Shown here in pieces: positions 52,505 through 63,882 of a DNA stretch of 64,000 nt. The DNA is from Proteus penneri (lineage in GTDB: Bacteria; Pseudomonadota; Gammaproteobacteria; Enterobacterales; Enterobacteriaceae). Position 1 is the stretch's first letter; each line of letters opens with the position of its first letter. Below the pieces are notes generated by a model that was not told where the DNA came from, made no database searches, and saw only the letters and a list, made by a program, of their open reading frames with translations. The position numbers and the translations under genes are program-made. The stretch spans positions 86,233-150,232 of the forward strand of contig NZ_PHFJ01000013.1 in assembly GCF_003144535.1 (NCBI RefSeq). Direction: 5' to 3'.

Positions 52505-53644
52505 ATGGCAAAAAGAGATTTTTACGAAGTTCTCGGTTTAAGCAAAAACGCCGATGAAAAAGAAATTAAACGTGCATATAAGCGTTTAGCAATGAAATAT
52601 CACCCAGACCGAAATCAAGGTGATAAAGAGTCAGAAATAAAATTTAAAGAAATCAAAGAAGCCTATGAGATCTTAAGTGATGCTCAAAAGCGCGCTGCTT
52701 ATGATCAATATGGTCATGCTGCATTTGAACAAGGTGGATTTGGTGGTCAAGGCGGCGGTGGCTTCGGTGGCGGAGCTGACTTCGGTGACATCTTTGGCGA
52801 TGTATTTGGCGATATTTTTGGTGGTGGTCGCCGTCAACAACGCGCAGCGCGTGGTTCTGACTTACAATACAACATGGATCTAACCCTTGAAGAAGCGGTT
52901 CGTGGTGTTACTAAAGAAATTCGTATACCAACACTAGAAACATGTGACAAATGTCATGGTAGCGGTGCTAAAGAAGGTACATCAGCAGAAACCTGTTCTA
53001 CTTGTCATGGCGCTGGTCAGGTTCATTTACGTCAAGGTTTCTTCACTGTACAGCAAACATGCCCAACTTGTCATGGTCGCGGTAAAGTGATTAAAGAGCC
53101 TTGCTCTAAATGTCATGGTGATGGTCGTGTTGAACGTTCTAAAACACTGTCTGTCAAAATTCCGGCCGGTGTTGATACTGGCGACCGTATTCGCTTAAGT
53201 GGTGAAGGTGAAGCTGGTGAAAACGGTGCACCTGCAGGTGATTTATACGTACAGGTTCATGTTCGTCAACATCATATTTTTGAACGTGATGGCAATAATC
53301 TTTACTGTGAAGTCCCTATTAACTTCGCCATTGCTGCTTTAGGTGGCGAGATTGAAGTCCCAACACTTGATGGCCGTGTGAAACTTAAAATTCCAGCAGA
53401 AACACAAACTGGCAAAATGTTCCGCATGAAAGGTAAAGGTGTTAAATCAGTACGTAGTAGTAGTATTGGTGACTTGATGTGCCGTGTTGTGGTTGAAACA
53501 CCTGTTAAACTCAATGAGAAACAAAAAGAGTTAATACAACAATTGGGTGAATCATTCGGCGGAAAGAGTGGTGAAAAAAATACCCCTCGTTCTAAAACTT
53601 TCTTAGATGGTGTGAAAAAATTCTTTGATGATTTAACCAAATAA
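52505..53644 (+). CDS. dnaJ: Co-chaperone DnaJ (Hsp40)
   Basis: A 379-residue type I Hsp40. The J domain has the HPD motif in [11 protein letters not shown], followed by the Gly/Phe-rich linker (residues about 76-110). Four zinc-binding CxxCxGxG motifs ([32 protein letters not shown]) precede the C-terminal substrate domains. It stimulates DnaK ATPase. Downstream of dnaK on the same strand; a bidirectional terminator follows. Confidence 0.98.
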   Translation: MAKRDFYEVLGLSKNADEKEIKRAYKRLAMKYHPDRNQGDKESEIKFKEIKEAYEILSDAQKRAAYDQYGHAAFEQGGFGGQGGGGFGGGADFGDIFGDVFGDIFGGGRRQQRAARGSDLQYNMDLTLEEAVRGVTKEIRIPTLETCDKCHGSGAKEGTSAETCSTCHGAGQVHLRQGFFTVQQTCPTCHGRGKVIKEPCSKCHGDGRVERSKTLSVKIPAGVDTGDRIRLSGEGEAGENGAPAGDLYVQVHVRQHHIFERDGNNLYCEVPINFAIAALGGEIEVPTLDGRVKLKIPAETQTGKMFRMKGKGVKSVRSSSIGDLMCRVVVETPVKLNEKQKELIQQLGESFGGKSGEKNTPRSKTFLDGVKKFFDDLTK

Positions 53645-53661
53645 TTTTTCTTATCACTTTC

Positions 53662-53701
53662 AAAAAGGTCTGATGATGAATCCTATCATCAGGCCTTTTT
53701 A
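53662..53701. terminator. Bidirectional terminator between dnaJ and the EamA gene
   Basis: AAAAAGGTCTGATGAT pairs with ATCATCAGGCCTTTTT over 16 bases (one G-T wobble) between convergent genes. Confidence 0.9.
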
Positions 53702-53718
53702 TTTAATGATGTTTAATA

Positions 53719-54564
53719 TTATCCCATTTTGATAGCAACAATACCCGCTAAAATCACTAAACACGCCAATAGTTGTTTACGGTTAAATTGCTCTTTTAAC
53801 AGATAGACAGATAAGATCATGGCAAATAATACACTGGTTTCTCTTAAAGCAGCCACAAGTACGATAGAAGCATGACTCATTGCCCATATCACAATTCCAT
53901 AGCTTACCAATTGCATAAGCCCACCTAAAAATGCGGGTTTCCAATAATCCTTTATTTTGGTTTTTAAATGCTGGCGATAACGGAGCCAAGCAAGTAAATA
54001 CATTGCGATGCCATTTAAAAAGAAGAGCCATAAAATATAAGCAAATGGTGTTTCACCTACACGAGAGCCATTCCCATCAGATAAAGTATAACTTGCGGTA
54101 AATAATGCGGTCAGCAGAGCAAAAAAGAGTGCATCTTTACGTAAGTTAAATGCAGCTATTTTCCTACTGCGTGAGATAAGGATAATACCCAAAATGATAA
54201 GTAAAATGCCTAGTAAGCCAGCGATTGGTAGTGTTTCATGAAAGAGAAAAAAGCCAAGAAAAGCAGTCATTAATGGCGCACTACCACGAGAGATAGGATA
54301 GACCTGATTAAAATCAGCCAAGGTATAACAACGGCTTAAAGAGAGTGTGTAACCCACATGAAATAAAACAGAAAGGGCAAGCCATTTCCATGCGCCAACA
54401 TCAGGGAGTCCGATCCAAAATAGGGAGGGTAATGTTACAACACCAGAAAAAAAAGTCAGTAGCGAGATCCCTAGAAATCGATCATTGCCTACTTTAACTA
54501 ATGCATTCCAACATGCATGAAAGATAGCAGCAAATAAAACGGCAATAAAAACAGTAATCGACAT
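53719..54564 (-). CDS. EamA-family (DMT) transporter
   Basis: A 281-residue membrane protein with about ten hydrophobic segments in two EamA repeats (VFIAVLFAAIFHACWNALVKVGNDRFLG in the first; FALLTALFTASYTLSDGNGSRVGETPFAYILWLFFLNG in the second). The DMT superfamily exports or imports small metabolites; the substrate cannot be named. Start ATG at 54564 (MSITVFIA) is used because AAGGTTTC precedes it; the upstream extension to 54618 is unlikely. It occupies a place where E. coli has unrelated genes between dnaJ and nhaA. Confidence 0.88.
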   Translation of the reverse strand: MSITVFIAVLFAAIFHACWNALVKVGNDRFLGISLLTFFSGVVTLPSLFWIGLPDVGAWKWLALSVLFHVGYTLSLSRCYTLADFNQVYPISRGSAPLMTAFLGFFLFHETLPIAGLLGILLIILGIILISRSRKIAAFNLRKDALFFALLTALFTASYTLSDGNGSRVGETPFAYILWLFFLNGIAMYLLAWLRYRQHLKTKIKDYWKPAFLGGLMQLVSYGIVIWAMSHASIVLVAALRETSVLFAMILSVYLLKEQFNRKQLLACLVILAGIVAIKMG

Positions 54565-55006
54565 ATTGATAGAAACCTTAATGAAAAAAGGGTAATTTTT
54601 AATAAAACAATAGCACAATGGTCAAACAGTAAATATGCGGCTACTTCTTTTTATCTTCTGAGCTGGTTCAAAAGGTGAAGAATAGCAGTTCTCTTTATTC
54701 AGTAATAAAAATTGATATGTTTGATCTATTTTATCAATTGGTATGATTTATCAAAAAAGATACTTGTTTTTACTTAATTATAAAAAATATTATTTATATT
54801 CAATGTCTTATTTTTTATGTTCTTAATTCTTGTTGTTTTTGTTTTATTGAAAAATTATGTTGATGAATTGATACTATTCATCTTATTTTTCTTATTATTT
54901 CTTTTTCAATTCGAGTAATTCGAGTTATTATCCATAAATAATCTGTTTTTTACGAATTCATAATTAGCATATTATTAACAAGATTAGTGATTTCGAGGTT
55001 AATATT
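54565..55006. other. AT-rich divergent region between EamA gene and nhaA
   Basis: 442 bases without a gene, very A+T-rich, containing the promoter of nhaA. No NhaR site was assigned. Confidence 0.55.
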
Positions 55007-56185
55007 ATGACGGCAATTATTAGACAATTTTTGAGATTAGAGGCGTCAGGCGGTATTCTTCTGATTATTGCTGCTATTATCGCATTGATTATGGCGAATA
55101 CACCTCTAAGTGCTTTGTATAATGAGTTTTTATCTATTCCTATTATGATCAAATTCGGCGCGTTCGAACTTGATAAGCCATTATTGCTTTGGGTAAATGA
55201 TGCATTAATGGCGATCTTTTTCTTAGTGGTAGGACTGGAAGTTAAACGCGAATTAAAAGAAGGGTCTTTGGCTCAGCGTGATAGAGCCATTTTCCCAGCA
55301 ATAGCTGCAATGGGAGGGATGTTAGCACCGGCATTGGTTTATTTGATGTTTAATCATACTGATGCCATTGGACAGCAAGGATGGGCAATTCCAGCAGCAA
55401 CAGATATTGCTTTTGCTTTAGGTGTTATGGCGTTACTTGGCAAGCGTGTCCCTGTTGAGTTAAAAGTATTCTTATTAGCATTAGCTATCATTGATGACTT
55501 AGGCGTTATTGTGATTATTGCGCTCTTTTATTCAAAGAGTATTGCACTAATTCCTCTCGCTCTGGCTGGTTTGATAGTGATTACTCTGGGCATAATGAAT
55601 TGGCGTAAAGTGGGTAATACGGCTGCTTATTTAATTCTTGGGTTCATCTTGTGGGTGTGTATTTTAAAATCAGGTATTCATGCAACGATTGCTGGTGTGA
55701 TTGTTGGATTTCTCATCCCGTTAAGAAATAAAGAAGGTGATTCTCCTTCTGAAGAATTAGAGCATGTGTTACACCCTTGGGTTGCCTATTTTATTTTACC
55801 GCTATTTGCATTTAGTAACGCAGGGGTTTCTTTAAATGGCGTAACCTTTGATGGCATATTATCTGCTTTACCGTTGGGTATTGCGTTAGGTCTATTTTTA
55901 GGTAAGCCGATTGGAATTTTCCTCTTTAGTTGGGTTTCGGTAAAACTAGGCATTGCAAAATTACCAGATGCGATTAACCTTAAACAAATATTTGCAGTAT
56001 CTGTGCTATGTGGTATCGGTTTTACTATGTCTATCTTTATTGCTGGATTAGCATTTGATGGCGCGGATGAAGCTTATAATACCTACTCTAAGCTTGGTAT
56101 TTTAGTGGGTTCAACAGTAGCCGCTGTTGTGGGGTATTTGTTACTTCGTTCTGTTTTACCGAAGTTAAAAACGAAATCAATATAA
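55007..56185 (+). CDS. nhaA: Na+/H+ antiporter NhaA
   Basis: A 392-residue inner-membrane antiporter exchanging two H+ for one Na+ or Li+, important at high salt and alkaline pH. The paired aspartates of the ion-binding site are Asp163-Asp164 in [17 protein letters not shown], at the same numbers as E. coli. Other landmarks: [35 protein letters not shown] ribosome site precedes the ATG. Terminator follows and nhaR is next, as in E. coli. Confidence 0.97.
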   Translation: MTAIIRQFLRLEASGGILLIIAAIIALIMANTPLSALYNEFLSIPIMIKFGAFELDKPLLLWVNDALMAIFFLVVGLEVKRELKEGSLAQRDRAIFPAIAAMGGMLAPALVYLMFNHTDAIGQQGWAIPAATDIAFALGVMALLGKRVPVELKVFLLALAIIDDLGVIVIIALFYSKSIALIPLALAGLIVITLGIMNWRKVGNTAAYLILGFILWVCILKSGIHATIAGVIVGFLIPLRNKEGDSPSEELEHVLHPWVAYFILPLFAFSNAGVSLNGVTFDGILSALPLGIALGLFLGKPIGIFLFSWVSVKLGIAKLPDAINLKQIFAVSVLCGIGFTMSIFIAGLAFDGADEAYNTYSKLGILVGSTVAAVVGYLLLRSVLPKLKTKSI

Positions 56186-56245
56186 GGAAACTTATTACGG
56201 ATTTGAGTTTCTCAACACAATAAATACCGAGCTATAATATTTAAA

Positions 56246-56286
56246 CCTACGGTGCAATACAGTGTATTGTGCCGTAGGTGTTTTTA
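56246..56286 (+). terminator. Terminator of nhaA
   Basis: CCTACGGTGCAATA, CAGTG, TATTGTGCCGTAGG: a 14-bp stem with two G-T wobbles, followed by TGTTTTTAT. Confidence 0.85.
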
Positions 56287-56376
56287 TGAGGATTGGATGC
56301 AAGGAAAGCCAATCGCAAACTAATGCGTTATTACATAGTCTGTGTTTGAAACACAGAAGTTGAAAGGAAGATAACT

Positions 56377-57297
56377 ATGCGGGTGTCACATCTCAATTTT
56401 AATCATCTTTATTATTTTTGGCATGTGTGTAAAGAAGGCTCTGTTGTCGGTGCGGCGCAAGCGTTGTATCTGACACCTCAGACAATTACAGGGCAAATTA
56501 AAGCATTAGAAGAAAGATTGGGTGGCAAGTTATTTAAACGCCAAGGAAGGGGGGTTGTTCCTTCAGAATTGGGTCAGCTCATTTTTCGTTATGCCGATAA
56601 AATGTTTATGCTCAGCCAAGAAATGCTGGATATCGTCAACTACAGTCGTGAATCGAATTTACTGTTTGATGTCGGTGTTGCGGATGCATTATCAAAACAA
56701 TTAGTCAGTCGCGTATTAGAAACGGCAGTAATTGATAATGAGCAAATCCATCTGCGTTGTTTTGAATCTACTCATGAGCTGTTATTAGAGCAATTAAGTC
56801 AGCATAAACTGGATATGATCTTATCCGATTGTCCTGTGGATTCGTCGCAACAAGAAGGTCTGTTCTCTGTAAAACTTGGCGAATGTAATATGAGCTTTTT
56901 TTGTAGCCACCCTCTTCCCGAAAAACCGTTTCCTGAATGCTTAGAAGAGCGAAAGCTCCTCATTCCGGGACGTCGATATATGTTAGGTCGTCATTTATTA
57001 ACATGGATACGTAATAAAAACCTTCAAGTGGAAATATTGGGTGAGTTTGATGATGCGGCATTAATGAAAGCATTCGGCTTAAATTATAATGCTATCTTTG
57101 TAGCGCCTTCGCTGTATACCGATGAAACTTTTGCTCATAGTAATATTGAAGAAATTGGGATGCTTGATACGGTAAAAGAAGAGTACTACGCAATTTTTGC
57201 AGAGCGAATGATCCAACATCCCGCGGTTCAACGTGTTTGTAATACTGATTTCTCAGAACTTTTTAATGGAGATAAAAAGCGCGTTACAAATCCATAA
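56377..57297 (+). CDS. nhaR: LysR-family activator NhaR
   Basis: A 306-residue LysR regulator close to E. coli NhaR, which senses Na+ and activates nhaA and osmC. The winged helix-turn-helix at about 4-65 contains [30 protein letters not shown]. The C-terminal domain includes [22 protein letters not shown] and [15 protein letters not shown]. Start ATG at 56377 has GAAAGGAAG upstream. It shares a terminator with rpsT. Confidence 0.96.
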   Translation: MRVSHLNFNHLYYFWHVCKEGSVVGAAQALYLTPQTITGQIKALEERLGGKLFKRQGRGVVPSELGQLIFRYADKMFMLSQEMLDIVNYSRESNLLFDVGVADALSKQLVSRVLETAVIDNEQIHLRCFESTHELLLEQLSQHKLDMILSDCPVDSSQQEGLFSVKLGECNMSFFCSHPLPEKPFPECLEERKLLIPGRRYMLGRHLLTWIRNKNLQVEILGEFDDAALMKAFGLNYNAIFVAPSLYTDETFAHSNIEEIGMLDTVKEEYYAIFAERMIQHPAVQRVCNTDFSELFNGDKKRVTNP

Positions 57298-57324
57298 ATG
57301 GGTTGCGGTTAAAAAGTAGAAAAC

Positions 57325-57352
57325 AAAAAAACCGGCATGAGCCGGTTTTTTT
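57325..57352. terminator. Bidirectional terminator between nhaR and rpsT
   Basis: AAAAAACCGGC, ATGAG, CCGGTTTTTT (GCCGGTTTTTT with one base in the loop): strong stem with T-run on both strands, between convergent genes. Confidence 0.9.
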
Positions 57353-57371
57353 ATAACACAAGAAAGCAATA

Positions 57372-57632
57372 TTACATTGCTTTGATTTGTGCTTGCAGAT
57401 TAGCTTTATGACGTGCAGCTTTATTCTTGTGAATTAAGCCTTTAGTTGCCTGACGGTCAACAATTGGTTGCATGTCATTAAATGCTTTTTGTGCTGCTTC
57501 TTTATCACCTGAAGCAACTGCTGCGTATACTTTTTTAATGTAAGTACGCATCATAGAACGACGGCTTGCGTTGTGCTGACGACGCTTTTCAGACTGAACC
57601 GCACGTTTCTTAGCTGATTTGATATTAGCCAA
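57372..57632 (-). CDS. rpsT: 30S ribosomal protein S20 (TTG start)
   Basis: An 86-residue S20 with the standard sequence [35 protein letters not shown]. The start codon is TTG at 57630-57632 (TTGGCTAATATC), as in E. coli, where the weak UUG start helps autogenous control. GGGAGTTGG precedes the start. Confidence 0.97.
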   Translation of the reverse strand: MANIKSAKKRAVQSEKRRQHNASRRSMMRTYIKKVYAAVASGDKEAAQKAFNDMQPIVDRQATKGLIHKNKAARHKANLQAQIKAM

Positions 57633-58062
57633 GTTCCAACTCCCAAATATATTCTAGCGAGGACAAATACAAAGGTGAAGGAATATGCCTTTTCAACCTA
57701 AGTTTGTCAATGGATTTATACAAAATTAGCGTCGTTGTACGCGACACTTGTTTCGTTGTGATGGCGCAAGATTTTATCAGTTAAGACGGGTAGAATACAG
57801 TCTTTTGAGTGAAAAAATCATCAAAATCGTGTATATGAGTAATAAATAATAGATTCTAATAGGATCTACGGTTGATTTTATGCGATTTTATAACCAAGAA
57901 GTGAGTGATAGTCCATTTTTGTTTAATGTGAGTAGTCACATTTAAGAATAATAGTGAATCGACTTGTCGAGATATTACTCATCAATAAACATTGATATAT
58001 TGGGTTACTCTCAAGCCTTTGACAAGGTATAATCCAATAATTTCCACGGTATTGAGCCAGTT
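57633..58062. other. Divergent region between rpsT and ribF
   Basis: 430 bases without a gene. It should carry the promoters of rpsT and of ribF-ileS-lspA, but no box was strong enough to assign. Confidence 0.55.
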
Positions 58063-59004
58063 ATGGAGCTAATTCGCGGTATACAGAATATTAGAGCGCT
58101 ACATCATGGTTGCGTTCTGACAATTGGGAATTTTGATGGTGTCCATCGAGGCCATCAGGCATTATTGAAACACTTGAAGCAAGAAGCTTCACAACGAGGG
58201 TTACCCACGGTTGTGATGACATTTGAGCCTCAACCGCTTGAGTTTTTTTTACCAGAAAAAGCACCAGCACGTCTGACTCGTTTACGAGATAAGATAAAGT
58301 ATTTGGCTGAATGCGGTATTGACTACCTTTTGTGTGTCAAATTTGATAAACAATTTGCGGCACAAACCCCAGAGGAATTCGTTTCATCACTATTGGTGAA
58401 TAAGTTAGGGGTGAAATTTCTTGCTATTGGCGATGACTTTCGCTTTGGCAAAAACCGTGAAGGTGATTTTCACTTCTTACAACAAGCTGGTGAAAGGTAT
58501 GGATTTGAAGTCGCAAGTACAGAAAGTTATTGCGATAAAGGATTACGTATCAGTAGCACTGCGGTAAGAGAAGCGTTACTCAATGATGATTTAGTTCTTG
58601 CTGAATCACTACTAGGCCATCCTTACAGTGTCTGTGGGCGTGTTGTTCATGGTAATGAATTGGGTAGAACCATTGGTTTTCCGACAGCCAATATTCCTAT
58701 GAAACGCTTAGTTGCACCCGTTAAAGGCGTTTATGCCGTTGATGTCTATTTATCAGATAATCAATCACCTTTACCCGGTGTGGCAAATATCGGAAGTCGT
58801 CCTACTGTAAAAGGGAAGGGCGTACAATTAGAAGTTCATTTAATCGACGTTAATATGGATTTATATGGACGTCGTATTGATGTTGTGTTACGAAAGAAAT
58901 TACGTAATGAACAGCGATTTGCATCACTGGATGCATTAAAGCAGCAAATCGCAGATGATGTGGCTACTGCTAGGGATTTTTTATCGCAGCGGTCGGAGTC
59001 ATAA
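58063..59004 (+). CDS. ribF: Bifunctional riboflavin kinase / FAD synthetase RibF
   Basis: A 313-residue enzyme that phosphorylates riboflavin to FMN and adenylates it to FAD. The N-terminal adenylyltransferase has TIGNFDGVHRGHQALL and LRISSTAVREAL. The C-terminal flavokinase domain has GRTIGFPTANI and YGRRIDVVLRKKLRNEQRFASLDALKQQI. It opens the ribF-ileS-lspA-fkpB-ispH run, conserved in enterobacteria. Confidence 0.97.
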   Translation: MELIRGIQNIRALHHGCVLTIGNFDGVHRGHQALLKHLKQEASQRGLPTVVMTFEPQPLEFFLPEKAPARLTRLRDKIKYLAECGIDYLLCVKFDKQFAAQTPEEFVSSLLVNKLGVKFLAIGDDFRFGKNREGDFHFLQQAGERYGFEVASTESYCDKGLRISSTAVREALLNDDLVLAESLLGHPYSVCGRVVHGNELGRTIGFPTANIPMKRLVAPVKGVYAVDVYLSDNQSPLPGVANIGSRPTVKGKGVQLEVHLIDVNMDLYGRRIDVVLRKKLRNEQRFASLDALKQQIADDVATARDFLSQRSES

Positions 59005-59033
59005 ACTAGCGGAAAATTGGAACTGAGAATCGA

Positions 59034-61844
59034 ATGAGTGACTATAAAAATACCCTGAACTTACCAGAAACAGGGTTCCCTATGCGCGGGGATTTAGCAA
59101 AGCGCGAGCCAGAGATGTTATCCCGTTGGTACAAAGAAGGTTTGTATCAAGCAATTCGTCAGGCTAAAAGTGGTAAGAAAACATTTATTTTGCACGATGG
59201 CCCTCCATACGCCAACGGCAATATTCATATTGGTCACTCAGTAAACAAAATTCTCAAAGATATTATTATTAAGTCCAAAGGGCTGTCAGGCTTTGATTCT
59301 CCGTACATTCCAGGATGGGATTGTCACGGATTACCTATCGAACTAAAAGTTGAACAAATCGTAGGTAAACCAGGAGAGAAAATATCTGCAGCGCAATTCC
59401 GCGAGGAATGCCGTAAATATGCTTACGAGCAAATTGAAGCACAGAAAAAAGATTTTATTCGTTTAGGTGTTCTAGGAGATTGGGAAAAACCTTATCTTAC
59501 AATGGACTATAAAACGGAAGCGAATACTATCCGTGCATTAGCGCGCATTATCGCAAATGGTCACCTGTTAAAAGGGGCTAAACCTGTTCACTGGTGTACA
59601 GCGTGCGGTTCATCGCTGGCAGAAGCTGAAGTTGAATATTACGATAAAACGTCCCCTTCAATTGATGTGCGTTTTACCGCCGTTGATCCAAATGCAGTTG
59701 CTGCAAAATTCCATACAACAACAGATAAACCAATTTCTTTGGTTATCTGGACAACAACACCTTGGACGTTACCCGCTAACCGCGCTATCGCCTTAAATGC
59801 AGAATTTAATTATGCCTTAGTCTCTTTTGACGACGAGTGTGTGATTTTAGCCTCTGACCTTGTTGAAGGTGTAATGAAGCGTATTGGCGTAACAAGCTGG
59901 ACTGTTTTAGGCGAATGTAAAGGTGCTGATTTAGAGCTATTGCGATTTAATCATCCATTTATGGGCTTTGATGTACCTGCAATTTTAGGTGATCACGTTA
60001 CTTTAGAGGCGGGTACAGGTGCTGTTCATACTGCACCAGGCCACGGCCCTGATGATTTCGTTATTGGTCAAAAATACGGTTTAGAAGTCGCAAATCCAGT
60101 TGGCCCAAATGGTTGTTACTTAACAGGTACTTATCCAACATTAGATGGTGTTTTTGTTTTTAAAGCGAATGATGTCATCGTTGAATTGCTAAAAGAAAAA
60201 GGTGCTCTGTTACATCACGAAGCATTGCAGCACAGTTATCCTTGTTGTTGGAGACATAAAACGCCGGTTATTTTCCGTGCTACACCACAATGGTTTATTG
60301 GTATGGATAAAAACGGTTTACGTCAACAATCATTAAAAGAGATCAAAGGTGTTAAATGGATCCCTGATTGGGGTCAAGCACGTATTGAATCAATGGTTGA
60401 AAACCGCCCTGACTGGTGTATTTCTCGTCAACGTACTTGGGGTACGCCAATGTCTCTGTTTGTTCATAAAGAGACACAAGAGCCACATCCACGTACTTTA
60501 GAGTTGATGGAAGAAGTGGCAAAACGTGTTGAAGTGAGCGGCATTCAAGCGTGGTGGGATTTAGATATCCGTGAAGTGTTGGGTGATGACGCTGACGATT
60601 ACATGAAAACGCCAGATACACTGGACGTATGGTTTGATTCAGGATCAACACACTCAACAGTTGTTGATGCTCGCCCAGAATACCATGGCAATTCAGCTGA
60701 TATGTATTTAGAAGGCTCTGACCAACATCGTGGTTGGTTTATGTCCTCACTGATGATCTCGACGGCAATCAAAGGTAAAGCGCCTTATCGTGAAGTGTTA
60801 ACACACGGTTTTACCGTAGATGGACAAGGTCGTAAAATGTCTAAATCTATCGGTAACACAGTAAGTCCACAAGATGTGATGGATAAACTGGGTGCTGATA
60901 TCTTACGTCTATGGGTTGCATCAACAGATTATACTGGTGAAATTGCAGTATCTGATGAAATCTTAAAACGTTCTGCGGATACTTATCGCCGTATTCGTAA
61001 TACTGCGCGCTTCTTCTTAGCTAACTTAAACGGCTTTGATCCTGCTAAACATCAAGTTAAGCCAGAAGAGATGGTAACACTTGACCGTTGGGCTGTAGGC
61101 CGTGCGAAAGCAGCACAAGCTGATATTCTAAAACACTATGAAAATTACGATTTCCATAATGTTATTCAGCGCTTAATGCAGTTCTGTTCAGTGGAAATGG
61201 GGTCTTTCTACTTAGATATCATCAAAGACAGACAGTACACTGCGAAAAGCGATAGTGTTGCTCGTCGTAGTTGCCAAACTGCGTTATTCCATATCTGTGA
61301 AGCATTAGTTCGTTGGATGGCGCCCGTTATGTCGTTTACCGCAGATGAGATCTGGAATGAGTTACCAGGTGAACGTGCAAAATATGTCTTAACGGAAGAA
61401 TGGTATACCGATTTATTTGGCTTAGATGCGTCAGAAACCTTAAATGATGACTACTGGGCTGAATTACTTGCTGTTCGTGGTGAAGTCAACAAAGTATTAG
61501 AGCAAGCTCGCACAGATAAACAACTGCGTGGCTCTTTAGAAGCATCAGTAACACTGTATGCAGATAAAGCTTTAGCCGATAAGTTAAATGCGTTAGGTAA
61601 CGAACTGCGTTTTGTTTTATTAACATCTCAAGCGAAAGTGGTAGATATTAATGAAGCACCAGAAACGGCATTAGCTTCTGATATGGCGGGTTTAAAAATC
61701 GCCTTTAACAAAGCAGATGGCGAAAAATGTCCTCGTTGCTGGCATTATGCGACAGATATCGGTCAAGTAGCGGAACACGCTGAATTATGCGGACGCTGTG
61801 TTACTAACGTAGCCGGTAACGGTGAAGAACGTAAGTTTGCTTAA
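59034..61844 (+). CDS. ileS: Isoleucyl-tRNA synthetase
   Basis: A 936-residue class I synthetase. The HIGH motif is HIGHSVN (residues about 65-71) and the KMSKS motif is [10 protein letters not shown]. The editing domain contains the [15 protein letters not shown] threonine-rich motif. A C-terminal zinc knuckle (CPRCWHY ... CGRC) is present. It follows ribF by 29 bases and precedes lspA by 3 bases. Confidence 0.99.
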   Translation: MSDYKNTLNLPETGFPMRGDLAKREPEMLSRWYKEGLYQAIRQAKSGKKTFILHDGPPYANGNIHIGHSVNKILKDIIIKSKGLSGFDSPYIPGWDCHGLPIELKVEQIVGKPGEKISAAQFREECRKYAYEQIEAQKKDFIRLGVLGDWEKPYLTMDYKTEANTIRALARIIANGHLLKGAKPVHWCTACGSSLAEAEVEYYDKTSPSIDVRFTAVDPNAVAAKFHTTTDKPISLVIWTTTPWTLPANRAIALNAEFNYALVSFDDECVILASDLVEGVMKRIGVTSWTVLGECKGADLELLRFNHPFMGFDVPAILGDHVTLEAGTGAVHTAPGHGPDDFVIGQKYGLEVANPVGPNGCYLTGTYPTLDGVFVFKANDVIVELLKEKGALLHHEALQHSYPCCWRHKTPVIFRATPQWFIGMDKNGLRQQSLKEIKGVKWIPDWGQARIESMVENRPDWCISRQRTWGTPMSLFVHKETQEPHPRTLELMEEVAKRVEVSGIQAWWDLDIREVLGDDADDYMKTPDTLDVWFDSGSTHSTVVDARPEYHGNSADMYLEGSDQHRGWFMSSLMISTAIKGKAPYREVLTHGFTVDGQGRKMSKSIGNTVSPQDVMDKLGADILRLWVASTDYTGEIAVSDEILKRSADTYRRIRNTARFFLANLNGFDPAKHQVKPEEMVTLDRWAVGRAKAAQADILKHYENYDFHNVIQRLMQFCSVEMGSFYLDIIKDRQYTAKSDSVARRSCQTALFHICEALVRWMAPVMSFTADEIWNELPGERAKYVLTEEWYTDLFGLDASETLNDDYWAELLAVRGEVNKVLEQARTDKQLRGSLEASVTLYADKALADKLNALGNELRFVLLTSQAKVVDINEAPETALASDMAGLKIAFNKADGEKCPRCWHYATDIGQVAEHAELCGRCVTNVAGNGEERKFA

Positions 61845-61847
61845 TTA

Positions 61848-62363
61848 ATGAAGAAAACACTTTGCTCTACAGGTTTACGCTGGCTATGGCTAGCCGTCGC
61901 TGTAGTGGTGTTGGATTTAGGAACGAAACAGTATTTCATGCAGACATTTCGTCTGTATGAATCTGTTGCTGTGATGCCTTTTTTCAACTTCACTTACGCC
62001 CATAACTATGGTGCAGCCTTTAGCTTTTTAGCAGATAAAGGGGGATGGCAACGTTGGTTTTTTGCACTGATTGCATTGGCAATCTGCATTACTTTATTAG
62101 TAATGATGTATAAAAATAAAGCGAGTGCCAAACTAAGTAACATTGCTTATGCGCTCATTATTGGCGGAGCATTGGGTAATCTTTCTGATCGTCTGATCCA
62201 TGGGTTTGTCATCGACTTTCTTGATGTTTATGTCGGAGATTGGCACTGGCCTACCTTTAATATTGCTGATATGGGGATTTGTATTGGTGCTGGACTTATT
62301 ATTATTGAGAGTTTTTTCCCTGATAAAAATGTCAGTCCACAGGATACAAAAAAGCAAAAGTAA
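61848..62363 (+). CDS. lspA: Lipoprotein signal peptidase LspA
   Basis: A 171-residue inner-membrane aspartyl protease that removes signal peptides from diacylglyceryl-prolipoproteins. Four membrane segments are evident. The catalytic Asp pair lies in [19 protein letters not shown] and [11 protein letters not shown]. Three bases after ileS, so translationally coupled. Confidence 0.97.
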   Translation: MKKTLCSTGLRWLWLAVAVVVLDLGTKQYFMQTFRLYESVAVMPFFNFTYAHNYGAAFSFLADKGGWQRWFFALIALAICITLLVMMYKNKASAKLSNIAYALIIGGALGNLSDRLIHGFVIDFLDVYVGDWHWPTFNIADMGICIGAGLIIIESFFPDKNVSPQDTKKQK

Positions 62364-62386
62364 TCAGATAAGAAGTTAACTAAAAT

Positions 62387-62412
62387 AACCCCTGCCTTAT
62401 GGCGGGGGTTAC
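62387..62412 (+). terminator. Hairpin between lspA and fkpB
   Basis: AACCCCTGCC, TTAT, GGCGGGGGTT: a 10-bp stem (one G-T wobble). No T-run follows, so read-through to fkpB-ispH may occur. Confidence 0.6.
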
Positions 62413-62433
62413 GCTTAATAAGAAGGTATTAGT

Positions 62434-62904
62434 ATGGTTATGCAGGTACTCAACGACAGCGCAGTGTTGCTGAATTTCACTTTAAAGTTAGCAGATGGCT
62501 CTGTTGCTGAATCTACACAAGCGCATGGTAAACCCGCTCTTTTTCGTTTAGGTGATGAAAGTTTATCACCAGCCTTAGAAGCTGAATTATTGGGATTATC
62601 TACGGGAGATAAAAAAACCTTTACGCTTGCGGGTGAGCATCTTTTTGGTAAATACAATCCTGACTTGATCCAATACTTTATGCCTTCTGACTTTGCAGAG
62701 TCTGGTGTGCCTGAGGCTGGCACTATTATGCTATTTACAGCAATGAATGGCAGTGAAATGCCAGGCATTGTAAGAGATGTCACTGAAGATTCTGTAACAG
62801 TTGACTTTAATCATCCGTTAGCGTCAGAAGAAGTGACATTTGATATTGAAGTTGTCTGTATCAATCCGGAGGAGGAAACAACACATGCAAATACTGCTGG
62901 CTAA
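62434..62904 (+). CDS. fkpB: FKBP-type peptidyl-prolyl isomerase FkpB (SlpA)
   Basis: A 156-residue FKBP/SlyD-type isomerase and chaperone. The family pattern is visible in [32 protein letters not shown] and [22 protein letters not shown] at 62434 or 62440 could be the start. Its last 20 bases overlap the ispH start. Confidence 0.93.
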   Translation: MVMQVLNDSAVLLNFTLKLADGSVAESTQAHGKPALFRLGDESLSPALEAELLGLSTGDKKTFTLAGEHLFGKYNPDLIQYFMPSDFAESGVPEAGTIMLFTAMNGSEMPGIVRDVTEDSVTVDFNHPLASEEVTFDIEVVCINPEEETTHANTAG

Positions 62905-63838
62905 CCCACGAGGCTTTTGTGCTGGTGTTGACCGAGCTATCAGCATTGTTGATCGCGCTCTGGAAATCTATGGCGCGCCTATTTATGTTCGCCACGAGGT
63001 TGTTCATAACCGCTATGTCGTTAACGACTTACGTGAACGTGGTGCTATCTTTATTGAAGAAATTTCAGAAGTACCCGATAACGCGATTTTAATTTTTTCG
63101 GCTCATGGTGTTTCTCAAGCTATTCGGCAAGAAGCTCGCTCACGTAATTTAACAATGCTTTATGATGCAACTTGCCCATTGGTGACTAAAGTTCATATGG
63201 AAGTGGCTAGAGCTAGCCGTAAAGGTAAAGAAGCAATTTTAATAGGTCATGCAGGACACCCTGAAGTTGAAGGCACCATGGGGCAATACAATAACCCTGA
63301 AGGGGGAATGTATTTGGTTGAGTCGCCTGCTGATGTTTGGAAATTAGAAGTAAAAGATGAAGATAATCTTTGCTTTATGACTCAAACAACACTTTCTGTA
63401 GATGATACATCTGAAGTGATCGATGCTTTAAATGCACGCTTCCCTAAAATTATTGGGCCTCGTAAGGATGATATCTGTTACGCAACAACCAATCGTCAAG
63501 AAGCGGCAAGAGAACTTGCTGAAAAAGCGGATGTTGTTTTTGTTGTTGGCTCTAAAAACTCATCAAACTCAAATCGCTTAGCGGAGCTTGCACAGCGAGC
63601 GGGTAAGCCTTCTTATCTTATCGATAGCTTTGAAGATATTGATGAATCATGGGTCGCTAATGCAAATATTGTTGGTGTTACAGCAGGCGCTTCAGCGCCT
63701 GATATTTTAGTTCAACAAGTATTAGAACGTTTAAAAACCTTTGGTGCTGATGATATGGTCGAATTATCAGGGCGTGAAGAAAATATTGTTTTTGAAGTCC
63801 CTAAAGAGCTTCGTCTCGATTATAAAGTTATCGAATAA
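62885..63838 (+). CDS. ispH: 4-hydroxy-3-methylbut-2-enyl diphosphate reductase IspH
   Basis: A 317-residue [4Fe-4S] enzyme, last step of the MEP isoprenoid pathway (HMBPP to IPP and DMAPP). The cluster cysteines are visible as Cys12 in [10 protein letters not shown], in [11 protein letters not shown], and in [18 protein letters not shown] and [10 protein letters not shown] bind substrate. The chosen ATG at 62885 has a GGAGGAAAC site and gives the family N-terminus [14 protein letters not shown]. Confidence 0.98.
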   Translation: MQILLANPRGFCAGVDRAISIVDRALEIYGAPIYVRHEVVHNRYVVNDLRERGAIFIEEISEVPDNAILIFSAHGVSQAIRQEARSRNLTMLYDATCPLVTKVHMEVARASRKGKEAILIGHAGHPEVEGTMGQYNNPEGGMYLVESPADVWKLEVKDEDNLCFMTQTTLSVDDTSEVIDALNARFPKIIGPRKDDICYATTNRQEAARELAEKADVVFVVGSKNSSNSNRLAELAQRAGKPSYLIDSFEDIDESWVANANIVGVTAGASAPDILVQQVLERLKTFGADDMVELSGREENIVFEVPKELRLDYKVIE

Positions 63839-63882
63839 TTTCACTTAAGTGTAATAGTGAATTTAAAAAGCAGAGTGAATAA

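Noticed and set aside
53302..53640. 112-codon minus-strand frame
   Set aside because: Antisense shadow inside dnaJ.
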